Source: Pseudomonas poae
Lineage (GTDB): Bacteria > Pseudomonadota > Gammaproteobacteria > Pseudomonadales > Pseudomonadaceae
Direction of reading: 5' to 3'
Assembly: GCA_028869255.1 (NCBI GenBank)
Contig: CP110972.1
Coordinates: forward strand, 6,548,001 to 6,612,000
DNA: 64,000 nucleotides
The notes under the pieces are model-generated. The model saw only the letters and a list, made by a program, of their open reading frames with translations. It made no database searches and was not told the DNA's origin. Both the position numbers and the translations under genes were made by a program. Below are positions 48,709-60,400 of this stretch, in pieces (the first letter of the stretch is position 1; every line of letters starts with the position of its first letter).

Positions 48709-49641
48709 ATGACAACTCAACTCGCAGCCGCGGTACCTGCACTTCGCCCCGAAGGCATCATTGGCTTGATCGCCCCTGCCGGCCCTGCCGCGCTGGAGGT
48801 GGAAAAAGCCGGGCAATGGATGCGCGCACGTGGCTACGAGCTACGGATTTTCCCAGGTGTATACGAACGCGACGGCTACCTCGCGGGCAGCGACAAGGTG
48901 CGCCTGCGTGACCTTCACGCCGCCTTTGCCGACCCCGAAATCGATGCCATTTTCTGCCTGCGCGGCGGCTACGGTACGCCACGCCTGCTCGATAGCCTGG
49001 ACTTCGACCTGCTGCGCGCCAACCCCAAGCCGTTCGTAGGCTACAGCGACATCACCGCCTTGCACCTGGCGATCAGCCGCTACGCCGGTTTTGTGACCTT
49101 TCACGGGCCGATGCTGAACGCCGACCTGTTGGGCGACAAGCAGCCGCCTACTGAGTCCGCTTTGTTCAGCCTGCTGCGCGGCCAGCTGGGCGCCGGCAGC
49201 GTGTTGGCGCACCCGGTGGCCTACCCGTTGACCACGATTGAACCTGGCATCGCCTGTGGGCGGTTGCTGGGGGGCAACTTGTCGATGATCGCGGCGGTGA
49301 TGGGCACCGAGTATGAAATCGACGCCGACGGCATCATCCTGTTTATCGAGGACGTCAACGAGCCGATCTACCGGATCGACCGTCTGCTGACCCATTTGCG
49401 TCTGGCGGGCAAGCTGGACCAGGTGGCCGGTGTGTTGGTGGGGGATGTGGCGGGTGTGGATGACGCCGCACTGGAGCGCCTGCTGAAGCAGACGTTTGCG
49501 CCGTTGTGCATTCCGGTGCTGTCCGGCTGGCGCAGTGGGCATTGCGACCCGAACCTGACGCTGCCGATGGGCGCGTTGGTGCGGTTGGATGCGGGGGAGC
49601 AGCGGGTGGTGTTGGAGCAGGATGTGGTGTTCAAATCCTGA
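48709..49641 (+). CDS. ldcA: LD-carboxypeptidase (murein tetrapeptide)
   Basis: A 310-aa S66 peptidase that removes the terminal D-Ala from tetrapeptides in murein recycling. Nucleophile Ser113 is in FVGYSDITALHLAI; LRGGYGTPRLL and GGNLSMIAAVMGTEYE are family blocks. Start at 48709 (MTTQLAAAVPAL) is the ATG with GGGAG in front. Confidence 0.93.
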   Translation: MTTQLAAAVPALRPEGIIGLIAPAGPAALEVEKAGQWMRARGYELRIFPGVYERDGYLAGSDKVRLRDLHAAFADPEIDAIFCLRGGYGTPRLLDSLDFDLLRANPKPFVGYSDITALHLAISRYAGFVTFHGPMLNADLLGDKQPPTESALFSLLRGQLGAGSVLAHPVAYPLTTIEPGIACGRLLGGNLSMIAAVMGTEYEIDADGIILFIEDVNEPIYRIDRLLTHLRLAGKLDQVAGVLVGDVAGVDDAALERLLKQTFAPLCIPVLSGWRSGHCDPNLTLPMGALVRLDAGEQRVVLEQDVVFKS

Positions 49642-49658
49642 AACCAGCGCTGAGTGGC

Positions 49659-49794
49659 TGTGGCGAGCGGGCTTGCCCGCGTTGGGTTGCGAAGCAGCCC
49701 TAAAACCGGACACCGAATTCTTTCAAGAAGGTCGTGTTGGCTCTATTGATTGGGGCCGCTTCGCGGCCCAACGCGGGCAAGCCCGCTCGCCACA
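49659..49794. repeat. Long-type REP inverted pair
   Basis: Outer arms TGTGGCGAGCGGGCTTGCCC and complement, inner arms GGGTTGCGAAGCAGCCC and GGGCCGCTTCGCGGCCC, 136 bp. It separates convergent ldcA and the second MltB-type gene. Confidence 0.88.
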
Positions 49795-49809
49795 ATAGCG
49801 GCCTGCCAA

Positions 49810-51135
49810 TCAGCGGTTCTGCAACGACTCCAGCAACTTCACCGTCGGATACCCATCCGCCGGCCAGCCCAGTGCTTGTTGCGCCGCACGAATCGCCTTG
49901 CGCGTATTGGCGCCGATGATCCCGTCCGGGTTGCCCGCGTCATAGCCATTGGCGCTCAGCGCCGTCTGCAGATCAATGCGCTGGGAGCGACTCAGCGGCA
50001 GCTCATCTTTCGGCCAATCGCCGCGAATGACCCCACCGCCACCAAAGCGTTCCGACAGCAGGCCCACGGCCAATGCATAGGATGACGAGTTGTTGTACTT
50101 GAGGATGGCACGGAAGTTATCCAGCACCAGGAATGCCGGGCCACGGTAGCCGGCCGGCAGCAGCAGGGCGGCGGACAGTTGGTCGACGTTCGGCGGCATG
50201 CTGGCGCCCGGTGGCAGTTGGATGCCGAGTTTCAGCCAGTCGGCCACACTCTTGCGTACGCTGCCATCGGCCAGGGCATAGTCGAAGTTCGCCGGCAATT
50301 GCTTGACCTCAAAGCCCCACGGCTGGCCTTTCTGCCAGCCGGAGCTTTGCAGGTAGTGCGCAGTGGAGGCGAGGGCGTCGGCCGGGCTGTTCCAGATATC
50401 GCGGCGACCGTCGCCATCGAAGTCCACGGCGTGGGTGTTGTAGGTGGTCGGGATGAATTGGGTCTGGCCCATGGCCCCGGCCCAGGAGCCTTTCATCTGG
50501 TCGGCCTGGATATCGCCATGCTGGATGATCTGCAGCGCCGCGAGCAGTTGCGCCTGGGCAAAGGCCGGGCGACGGCCTTCGTAGGCCAGGGTCGCGAGGG
50601 AGCGGATCACCGAGTTATTGCCCTGGAACTGGCCGAAGTTACTCTCCATGCCCCACACCGAGACCAGCGCCTGGCGGTCGACGCCGTAGCGTTGTTCGAT
50701 GCTTTGCAGGATGTCGGCGTACTTGATCAGCAGCGCCTGGCCATTGCGTACGCGCAGCGGCGACAGCGCGCCGTCGAGGTACTCCCACACCGGGCGGGAA
50801 AACTCCGGCTGGCTGCGGTCAGCGCGGATTACCGCCATGTCGGGGGTGACATTGGCGAAGGCGTTATCGAACACCGCCGCGGTGATGCCGGCCTGCAGGG
50901 CTTGCACACGAAAGCCCGCCTGCCATTCGGCAAAGGTCTGGGTCGGTTGGATATCGAGGTTGTCCACGGCCAGCGGGGCCACGACAGCGGGCGCTACCAC
51001 CGGGGCGGTCTGGAGCGTCGGCAAGGGTCGAGCGTCGGCGGCGGTGGGTTTTTCCGCGCAGGCGACTAGCAGAATGAGGCTGGAGGCAGCGATCAGTTGG
51101 CGAAAGTGCCAACGACGGGAAAGACTAGAGGGCAT
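49810..51135 (-). CDS. Second MltB-family lytic transglycosylase with a peptidoglycan-binding domain
   Basis: A 441-aa lipoprotein (LILLVAC) with catalytic Glu164 in VWGMESNFGQFQG and GAMGQTQFIPTTYNTHAVDFDG; a C-terminal PG-binding domain 1 (LSRSQRIDLQTALSANGYDAG, GIIGANTRKAIRAAQ) follows. It is a paralogue of mltB at 43137 with a different domain plan, closest to the SltB-type enzymes of Pseudomonas. Confidence 0.92.
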   Translation of the reverse strand: MPSSLSRRWHFRQLIAASSLILLVACAEKPTAADARPLPTLQTAPVVAPAVVAPLAVDNLDIQPTQTFAEWQAGFRVQALQAGITAAVFDNAFANVTPDMAVIRADRSQPEFSRPVWEYLDGALSPLRVRNGQALLIKYADILQSIEQRYGVDRQALVSVWGMESNFGQFQGNNSVIRSLATLAYEGRRPAFAQAQLLAALQIIQHGDIQADQMKGSWAGAMGQTQFIPTTYNTHAVDFDGDGRRDIWNSPADALASTAHYLQSSGWQKGQPWGFEVKQLPANFDYALADGSVRKSVADWLKLGIQLPPGASMPPNVDQLSAALLLPAGYRGPAFLVLDNFRAILKYNNSSSYALAVGLLSERFGGGGVIRGDWPKDELPLSRSQRIDLQTALSANGYDAGNPDGIIGANTRKAIRAAQQALGWPADGYPTVKLLESLQNR

Positions 51136-51196
51136 GCACAGGTCCAGGGATTACAAATCAGGAACAGACCTTATCATGCCAGAGGGGCGCTTGCCT

Positions 51197-51361
51197 TCAG
51201 GCAGCCAGAAAGTAAGAAGCCTCCCAGCTATTAGACTGGAAGGCTTCGCGGCGGTAGCTGCCTTTGCCCTTGCCGGCGCGTTCCTGACGGCTGCGGAACA
51301 GTGGCTGGGCGATGATGGATTTGGCCTTGTTGGGGCCATGCTTGGATGGCTTTTTGCTCAT
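51197..51361 (-). CDS. arfA: Alternative ribosome-rescue factor A
   Basis: A 54-aa basic protein from ATG 51361 with the ArfA core: KAKSIIAQPLFRSRQERAGKGKGSYRR. ArfA frees ribosomes stalled without a stop codon, recruiting RF2, and backs up tmRNA. A strong hairpin covers codons 39-49, after the core, as in E. coli, where it makes the mRNA non-stop so that tmRNA keeps ArfA low. An upstream in-frame ATG at 51469 gives unrelated residues and is not preferred. Confidence 0.87.
   Translation of the reverse strand: MSKKPSKHGPNKAKSIIAQPLFRSRQERAGKGKGSYRREAFQSNSWEASYFLAA
51216..51247 (-). promoter_or_regulatory. Intragenic hairpin in arfA (non-stop control element)
   Basis: GAAGCCTTCCAG and CTGGGAGGCTTC pair over 12 positions (one G-U) around an 8-base loop, inside the arfA coding region, followed by TTACTTTC. 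It can act as a terminator or RNase III site before the stop codon. Confidence 0.7.
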
Positions 51362-51475
51362 GGTCAATGCTCTCTGAAGGTGGGATGCAGCGGCGCAAAT
51401 CATCTGCCGAAGTTGCGTCGCTGTAAAGCCCGGCGATGTGTAGGCGCTTTCGCAATCTGAAGTGAGCACGGTTAA

Positions 51476-51564
51476 TGTGGGAGCTGGCTTGCCTGCGATA
51501 GCGCAGGGTCAGCTTGCCTCTTTAACACGGATAAAACGCTATCGCAGGCAAGCCAGCTCCCACA
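51476..51564. repeat. REP inverted pair (REPIN)
   Basis: Arms TGTGGGAGCTGGCTTGCCTG and complement in the gap between holA and arfA. Confidence 0.88.
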
Positions 51565-51577
51565 GGGGAATGCGGTG

Positions 51578-52615
51578 TTATTCGGCAGGCAATGTCAGGC
51601 GTTGGCCGGCCATCAAAAGCGACAAACGGCTCAAGCTCATCCACGGTGAGCCGGCCGCCTGGCCTTTGATCTGCGCATCAATACGCTGCGCTTCCAGCAA
51701 CAGTTGCGCCCAGCGTTGCGCCGAGTGCCGTTGCAGGGCTTTGCTCATCAGCGGTTTGCGCTTGTCCCACACGGGTGGCCTGGCCTGGCTGAAGGCTTTA
51801 TCCAGCGGGGTGCCCTGGCTGTATTGCAGGGCAATATTGGCCAGCACCCGCAGCTCCCGGGCCAGGGCCCAGAGAATCACCGGCGGCTCAACGCCTTCGC
51901 CGCGCAGGCCCTCAAGCATGCGCAGGGCGTGAGCCGGTTCGCCATTGAGGATCGCATCCACCAGCCCGAACACGTCAAAACGTGCACTGTCGGCCACGGC
52001 GCTCTGGACGGTCTCGACGGTAATTTGCCCGTCTTCGGCCATCAGCTTGAGCTTTTCGATCTCCTGGGCGGCGGCCAGCAAGTTACCTTCGACCCTGGCG
52101 GCGATCAGCTCCACCGCGTCCTGAGTGGCCGACAGCCCCGCTTGGGACAGGCGCTGGCGAATCCACTGCGGCAATTGGTTGCTGTCCACCGGCCAGATCT
52201 GGATGAACTGGGTGTGTGCCCCTTCCACCAGGGCCTTGCCCCATTTGGTTTTCTGCGCGCTGCCGTCGAGCTTGGGCAGGCTGATCAGCAATACCGTGTC
52301 TTCGGCTGGTCGCGAGCAGTATTCCATCAGGGCCGCGGCGCCTTTGTCACCCGGCTTGCCCGAAGGCAGGCGCAGTTCCAGCAGGCGCTTTTCGGCAAAC
52401 AACGACATGCTCGCGCCGGCTTGCAGCAGCGTACCCCAGTCGAAACTGGCGTCGGCGCTGAACACCTGGCGTTCATCGAAGCCTTGCTGGCGTGCGGCGC
52501 TGCGAATGGCGTCGGCGGCTTCCTGACACAGCAGCGGGTCATCACCGCTGACGATGTAGACAGGCGCGAGGCCACCTTGCAGGTGTTTGGCGAGTTGGGC
52601 GGGGGCGAGTTTCAT
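51578..52615 (-). CDS. holA: DNA polymerase III delta subunit
   Basis: The 345-aa clamp-loader subunit that opens the beta clamp. Family text: APVYIVSGDDPLLCQEAADAIR, FDWGTLLQAGASMSLFAEKRLLEL and the later helical collar (AHALRMLEGLRGEGVEPPVILWAL). It follows lptE and leuS on the same strand, a conserved order. Confidence 0.95.
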   Translation of the reverse strand: MKLAPAQLAKHLQGGLAPVYIVSGDDPLLCQEAADAIRSAARQQGFDERQVFSADASFDWGTLLQAGASMSLFAEKRLLELRLPSGKPGDKGAAALMEYCSRPAEDTVLLISLPKLDGSAQKTKWGKALVEGAHTQFIQIWPVDSNQLPQWIRQRLSQAGLSATQDAVELIAARVEGNLLAAAQEIEKLKLMAEDGQITVETVQSAVADSARFDVFGLVDAILNGEPAHALRMLEGLRGEGVEPPVILWALARELRVLANIALQYSQGTPLDKAFSQARPPVWDKRKPLMSKALQRHSAQRWAQLLLEAQRIDAQIKGQAAGSPWMSLSRLSLLMAGQRLTLPAE

Positions 52616-52653
52616 AGGCAGGGCGAACGGGGCGCCGGGGGCGCCCGTCTGGC

Positions 52654-53260
52654 TTACTCGACAGGTACTTCAACAGGCGACTGTTTCGGCGTGTTGTTTT
52701 CGTATTCCTGTGCGGCTTTCAGCGCGTCGGCATCGGCCTTGGCCTTGGCGTCAGCACGTTGCTGCAAGGTCTCGAGTTGTTCCGGGGTCACCATCGACAG
52801 GCGCAGAACCATGCGCTGTACCAGCTCGCGACGCATTTCCTTGCGGACCTGGGTGATTTCGGAGTCCGAACCCACCAGGTTGTTGCCGTCGTGGCTCACA
52901 ATTTTCTGCACTCTGGATGTGGTCACCCATCAACGGCAGGTGATCGCGGCCCTGAACTTCAAAGCTGAGCACAGTGCTCAGTTCGATATCGGACGCACGG
53001 CCGGCGCTGGCGTAGCTCAGGTTGCGCTGGGTTTCTTTTTCGTCGGCCAGGAACAGCTTGTAGGTCGCGCCGGTGTAGACGTGAACGCCGCTGTTCTGCA
53101 GAACCTGACGCAGCTGGGTCACGGTGTCGCTGTAGGCGTCGCGGGCGCTGACGTCCAGTTCCTTGATCGTCAGGTCGGTGGTGCCGGTACCGCGCAGCTG
53201 GAAGCCGCAAGCGCTCAGCAGCACAGCAAGGCCCATCACCAGCAAATTGCGTTTGATCAT
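52654..53260 (-). CDS. lptE: LPS-assembly lipoprotein LptE, with an apparent 1-base insertion near codon 116
   Basis: LptE plugs LptD in the outer membrane and is essential for LPS export. The lipobox is VLLSAC; the first part reads FQLRGTGTTDLTIKEL to LPLMGDHIQ. The second part, SHDGNNLVGSDSEITQ and EMRRELVQRMVLRLSMVTPEQLE, is in the next frame. Removing the T at 52912 (A on the coding strand) joins them as GDHIQVQKIVSHDGNN and gives 201 aa. As the gene is essential in most relatives, a base-calling error is likely. Confidence 0.88.
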
Positions 53261-53348
53261 TTTGTTGCTCCCCTTGAAACCATGTGGGCCTTATCGAGGC
53301 CCTGAAGGCTTTGTTCGGCGCAGGGCTCAAGCCCTGCACCCGATCCGA

Positions 53349-56200
<2,852 letters not shown>

Positions 56201-56216
56201 TCAATGAGGTGAGGGG

Positions 56217-56534
56217 ATGGTTGAATCGCAGCGAATCGCAACGAAACCGGATATCTACGAAGGACTGATCGACCGATTGGGTCGTGCATTGGATGCAGCG
56301 AGAACCGCGGGCCGATTGTGTGATGAACGGCCTGTGGAGTTGGAACTGCGCGGGTTGAGCTGCGCGGAGCTGGAACTGATCAAGGCTTATCTGCAACAAA
56401 AAGGGCGCAGTGCGCCTCCATGGGTGGCAACCCCGCCAACCAGGGAACCTGCGCACTCAGCCAAGGTGGTGTGGCTCAAGGACTTGTCGGCCGGTCGTGG
56501 CCCGGAAAAGCTCCGGTCCGCCCGCTACAAGTAG
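56217..56534 (+). CDS. Hypothetical helical protein
   Basis: A 105-aa protein I do not recognise. It is mostly helical (PDIYEGLIDRLGRALDAARTAG, SCAELELIKAYLQQKG) with a basic tail. A good ribosome binding site (GAGGTGAGGGG) precedes the ATG. It is divergent from leuS and followed by ydcF. Confidence 0.7.
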   Translation: MVESQRIATKPDIYEGLIDRLGRALDAARTAGRLCDERPVELELRGLSCAELELIKAYLQQKGRSAPPWVATPPTREPAHSAKVVWLKDLSAGRGPEKLRSARYK

Positions 56535-56622
56535 TTCACTGCCCCCCTGAACTGCACCATCGCGCCAAGTCATGCTGACGCACGCTGGAGATTGTCGCTG
56601 AACCCGTTAAACCTTAGGCTTC

Positions 56623-56642
56623 GGGCATCTATGGAGATGCCC
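56623..56642 (+). promoter_or_regulatory. Hairpin over the ydcF ribosome binding site
   Basis: GGGCATCT-ATGG-AGATGCCC, a perfect 8-bp stem that ends one base before the ydcF start codon and includes the GGAGA Shine-Dalgarno. It could limit translation. Confidence 0.55.
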
Positions 56643-56643
56643 G

Positions 56644-57405
56644 ATGCCTATTCGTTATTTCATTAAACAACTGCTCCTGCCGCCCGGCATTCTTTTGCTG
56701 TTGCTGGCTCTTGCCTGGTGGTTTCGGCGCAGCCGCCCACGGCTGGCCGCTTGTTGCTTCGCCCTCGGGCTGGGCGGCATGTGGCTGATCAGCCTGCCGG
56801 TGGCGGTTGAGTGGGGCGCACGAGCCCTGGAGACCGAGCCGCCGCTGGCCCGTGAAGACTGGTCCACCCTGGCGCAGCGCGCCGACGCGATTGTGGTGTT
56901 GGGCTCGGGCAGGGAGCGCGGTGACCCGGCCTGGGGCACTGACCAGCCAACGGGCATCGGCCTGGAGCGCCAGCGCTATGCCGCCCGCCTGGCCAAGGCT
57001 TCCGGGCTGCCGGTGTTGACCACCGGCGGCTTGCATTACGACACGCCGCCCAGTGAGGCGCAGTTGATGGCGGTGTCGATGCAGGACGACTTTGGCGTGG
57101 CGGTACGCTGGAAGGAAGAGCGCAGCCGCACCACCTGGGAAAACGCCCAGATGAGTGCCGAAATATTGCTGCCTGAAGGCATCAAGCGTGTAGTGGTGGT
57201 AACCCATGCCGCGCACATGCCGCGTTCGGTGTGGAGCTTTGAAAAAGCCGGTTTCACCGTGGTGCCCGCGCCGGTGGGGTTCCTGGGCGTGGACAATGCC
57301 CGACCGCTGGGCGGCTGGATGCCGGAGTTCAAGTCGGTGTGGCAAAGCGGGCAGTTGATCAACGAGGCGGTGGGGCAGGTGGGGTATCGGTTGTTCTATA
57401 GGTAA
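56644..57405 (+). CDS. YdcF/ElyC-family (DUF218) membrane protein
   Basis: A 253-aa protein with two N-terminal membrane segments (LLLPPGILLLLLALAWWF, LAACCFALGLGGMWLISLPV) and a periplasmic DUF218 domain: ADAIVVLGSGRERG, LARLAKASGLPVLTTGG-like text and SRTTWENAQMSAEIL, VVVVTHAAHMPRS. ElyC relatives affect murein precursor or enterobacterial antigen metabolism; the role here is not known. Confidence 0.9.
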   Translation: MPIRYFIKQLLLPPGILLLLLALAWWFRRSRPRLAACCFALGLGGMWLISLPVAVEWGARALETEPPLAREDWSTLAQRADAIVVLGSGRERGDPAWGTDQPTGIGLERQRYAARLAKASGLPVLTTGGLHYDTPPSEAQLMAVSMQDDFGVAVRWKEERSRTTWENAQMSAEILLPEGIKRVVVVTHAAHMPRSVWSFEKAGFTVVPAPVGFLGVDNARPLGGWMPEFKSVWQSGQLINEAVGQVGYRLFYR

Positions 57406-57419
57406 CGACGCAAATCAAA

Positions 57420-57509
57420 TGTGGGAGCGGGCTCGCTCGCGAATGCATTGTGTCAGTCGATGCATATACCGACTGATTCACCGCATTCGCGAGCAAGCCC
57501 GCTCCCACA
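57420..57509. repeat. REP inverted pair (REPIN)
   Basis: Arms TGTGGGAGCGGGCTCGCTCG and complement, between convergent ydcF and lnt. Confidence 0.88.
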
Positions 57510-57527
57510 TTGTTTTGTGTTCCGCCT

Positions 57528-59051
57528 TTAGACCGTCTTGGACATCCGCCCAGCCAGCAGCGCCCAGCCGAACAACGCCAGGCACACAATAATCAACGGC
57601 CACGACCGCCATTGCAGGTACGGCGTGAGGTTGTGCATCGGCACCACTTCGCCATACAAAATTCCGCGCTCGAACTGCGGGATCTGCGCGGTGATCTGCC
57701 CGAACGGGTTGATCAGGCCGGTCACGCCGTTGTTGGTGGCGCGGATCATCCAGCGGCCGGCCTCCAGTGCGCGCATCTGGGCCATTTGCAGGTGTTGCAG
57801 GGGCCCGATCGAGCGGCCGAACCAGGTGTCATTGCTGATGGTCAGCAACAAGTCGCTCTGGGCTGACAGGCCAGCGGCGAACTCCGGGTACACCACTTCA
57901 TAGCAAATGAACGGCGCTATCTGATAGCCCTTGGCCTGCAGCATCGACTGGTCGGCGGGGCCGCGGGCGAAGTCCGACATGGGCAGGTCGAAGAAGGCAA
58001 TCAGCCCGCGCAGCATGTCTTGCAGCGGTACGTATTCGCCAAACGGCACCAGTTTCTGCTTCAGGTAGGTGCCGTCGCCTTCACCGACCACGGTGATGCC
58101 GTTGAAGTAGCGCTTCTGGTGATGTACTTCCTGGCGAATCGGTACGCCGGTGATCAGCGCCGTGTGCCGGTCGGCGGCAAACTTGCCCATCATCCCCAGG
58201 TAGCCCTCGACGGACTCCTTGAGCACCGGTACGGCAGTTTCCGGCCACACCAGCAGGTCGACCGGCTTGGAGCTGAAACTCATGTCGCGGTACAGCGCGA
58301 GCTGCGCATTGAGCTGCTCCGGGTCCCACTTCATGCTTTGTTCAACGTTGCCCTGGATCGCGGCCACGGTCAGTGGCGCGCCGGAGGGCGTGGTCCAGGC
58401 GTGATGCTTGAGCGCCAGGCCAATGGCCCACGGGGCAACCAGCAGCACCAGGCCCGCAGCGGTAAACGCGTTGCGTTTGCCGGCCAGCAGGCGCGGCAGG
58501 TTGCACAGCAGGGCCGCCGTGAGGGCCAGGGCAAAGGAAATCAGCCACATGCCACCCACTGGCGCGAGGCCCGTGAGGGGGCCGTCGAGCTGGCTGTAAC
58601 CGGAATACAACCACGGGAAACCCGTGAGGAACCAGCCGCGAAAGGCTTCCTGGCCGACCCACAGCGCAGCAAACGTCAGCGCATCGGCCAATGGCGCTTC
58701 GTTACGGCGCAGCCAGCGCGCCCACAGCCACGCAGGCAGGGCGAAGAACCAGGCAATCGCGGCGGTAAACAGCAGCATCAAAAAGCCAGCCAGCAGCACC
58801 GAGGCGCCACCGAAGTGGTGGATGCTGTAGTAGATCCAGCTGGTGCCGGCGCCAAACAAGCCGAAACCGAAGCACCAGCCACGGCCCAGGGCCTGGCGTG
58901 GTGTCAGTTCCCGCAGGCCGATATAGAACAGTCCGACCGCGACCAGTGCAATCGGCCACAGATCGAACGGCGCCAGCGCCAGGGTAGTGATGGCGCCGGC
59001 CACCACGGCCAGCAGGTTACCGGGCCAGCCGGGTGCGATCAAACGGCGCAT
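57528..59051 (-). CDS. lnt: Apolipoprotein N-acyltransferase
   Basis: Lnt adds the third acyl chain to outer-membrane lipoproteins. The 507-aa protein has about six to seven N-terminal membrane segments and a periplasmic nitrilase domain with the catalytic Glu in VWPETAVPV, Lys in LKQKLVPFGEYVPLQ and Cys in IAPFICYEVVYPE. It is 8 bp from corC in the lnt-corC-ybeY-ybeZ set. Confidence 0.96.
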   Translation of the reverse strand: MRRLIAPGWPGNLLAVVAGAITTLALAPFDLWPIALVAVGLFYIGLRELTPRQALGRGWCFGFGLFGAGTSWIYYSIHHFGGASVLLAGFLMLLFTAAIAWFFALPAWLWARWLRRNEAPLADALTFAALWVGQEAFRGWFLTGFPWLYSGYSQLDGPLTGLAPVGGMWLISFALALTAALLCNLPRLLAGKRNAFTAAGLVLLVAPWAIGLALKHHAWTTPSGAPLTVAAIQGNVEQSMKWDPEQLNAQLALYRDMSFSSKPVDLLVWPETAVPVLKESVEGYLGMMGKFAADRHTALITGVPIRQEVHHQKRYFNGITVVGEGDGTYLKQKLVPFGEYVPLQDMLRGLIAFFDLPMSDFARGPADQSMLQAKGYQIAPFICYEVVYPEFAAGLSAQSDLLLTISNDTWFGRSIGPLQHLQMAQMRALEAGRWMIRATNNGVTGLINPFGQITAQIPQFERGILYGEVVPMHNLTPYLQWRSWPLIIVCLALFGWALLAGRMSKTV

Positions 59052-59059
59052 GTCAGTCC

Positions 59060-59899
59060 TTAGCGGGCAATAGGTGTCAGGCGAATCAGGTGAATACGAC
59101 GGCTATCGGCATTCAGGATGCGGAAGCGGTAAGCGCCGATCTCGGTGGTTTCGTTGCGTTTAGGCAAGTGGCCAAATGCACTCATCACCAGCCCGCCAAC
59201 CGTGTCGAACTCATCGTCGGAGAATTCGCTGTCGAAGAACTCGTTGAAGTTCTCGATCGGCGTCAGCGCCTTGACCAGGAAATCACCGCTGGGCAGCGGC
59301 TTGATGTAGCTGTCTTCTTCGACATCGTGCTCGTCTTCGATGTCGCCGACGATCTGTTCCAGCACGTCTTCGATGGTCACCAGGCCCGCTACGCCGCCGT
59401 ATTCGTCGATCACAATGGCCATGTGATTGTGGTTGGCGCGAAATTCGCGCAGCAGCACATTCAGGCGCTTGGATTCAGGCACGAAGGTGGCCGGGCGCAG
59501 CAGGTCCTTGATGTTGAAGTTGTCGCCGTTCTCCTTGAGGATCAGCGGCAACAGGTCCTTGGCCAGCAGGACACCCATGACGTCGTCATGGCTTTCACCG
59601 ATCACCGGGTAGCGCGAGTGCGCCGAGTCGATCACGGCCGGGAGGAATTCCCGTGGGGTCTGGGTCGCCTTGATGCTGACCATCTGCGAGCGCGGGACCA
59701 TGATGTCGCGAACCTGCAGGTCAGCCACCTGGATGGCGCCTTCGACGATGGCCAGCGCTTCGCTGTCCAGCAACTTGTTCTGATGGGCCTCGCGCAGCAG
59801 CTCCAGCAGCTCCTGGCGGTTTTTCGGCTCGTGGGCAAAAGCCTGGGTCAGTTTACCCAGCCATGACTTTTGCCCGTTGCTCGATCGGTCTTCGCTCAT
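59060..59899 (-). CDS. corC: CorC/HlyC-family CBS-domain protein
   Basis: A 279-aa protein with two CBS domains (QVRDIMVPRSQMVSI, GVLLAKDLLPLIL, VIDEYGGVAGLVTIEDVLEQIVGDIEDE) and a C-terminal CorC/HlyC domain. It lacks the membrane CNNM part, as with E. coli CorC/YbeX. It is linked to magnesium and cobalt resistance and, by context, to ribosome upkeep with ybeY/ybeZ. Confidence 0.94.
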   Translation of the reverse strand: MSEDRSSNGQKSWLGKLTQAFAHEPKNRQELLELLREAHQNKLLDSEALAIVEGAIQVADLQVRDIMVPRSQMVSIKATQTPREFLPAVIDSAHSRYPVIGESHDDVMGVLLAKDLLPLILKENGDNFNIKDLLRPATFVPESKRLNVLLREFRANHNHMAIVIDEYGGVAGLVTIEDVLEQIVGDIEDEHDVEEDSYIKPLPSGDFLVKALTPIENFNEFFDSEFSDDEFDTVGGLVMSAFGHLPKRNETTEIGAYRFRILNADSRRIHLIRLTPIAR

Positions 59900-59941
59900 A
59901 GCGATTACTCTAAATCCTTTGATGTTTCAGTTGAGTGTTGA

Positions 59942-60400
59942 TCAGTTTTCGTCGTCTGCATAAGGGTCGCGATGACCCAATTCTGCAAGCAACGTTTGTT
60001 CCAGGGTTTCCATTTCCTCGGCTTCGTCATCGTCTATATGGTCGTAACCCAAGAGATGCAAGCAGCCGTGGATGACTAGATGGGCCCAGTGGGCCTCAAG
60101 TTCCTTGCCTTGCTCCTTCGCCTCACGCTCGACCACCGCGACGCAGATCACCAGGTCGCCCAACAGCGGGATATCCAGCAGCTCATCCGGTACGTCGGCG
60201 GGGAAGGACAGCACGTTGGTCGCGTAATCCTTTTGGCGCCAGGTGTGGTTCAGTTCGCGGCCTTCGGGCTCGTCCACCAGACGGATGGTCAGCTCCGAGT
60301 CGGCGGTGCGCTGGCGCAGGGCCAGAGCACACCATTGGCGGAACTGTTCTTCGCTGGGGGCGGGCGCTTCGGTGGCCAGCTGCAGGTCAAGCTCAAGCAT
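59942..60400 (-). CDS. ybeY: Endoribonuclease YbeY
   Basis: A 152-aa zinc RNase involved in 16S rRNA 3'-end maturation and ribosome quality control. The signature [11 protein letters not shown] holds the three zinc histidines. Start ATG 60400 ([13 protein letters not shown]) fits the family. It overlaps the ybeZ stop by 8 bases. Confidence 0.95.
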   Translation of the reverse strand: MLELDLQLATEAPAPSEEQFRQWCALALRQRTADSELTIRLVDEPEGRELNHTWRQKDYATNVLSFPADVPDELLDIPLLGDLVICVAVVEREAKEQGKELEAHWAHLVIHGCLHLLGYDHIDDDEAEEMETLEQTLLAELGHRDPYADDEN

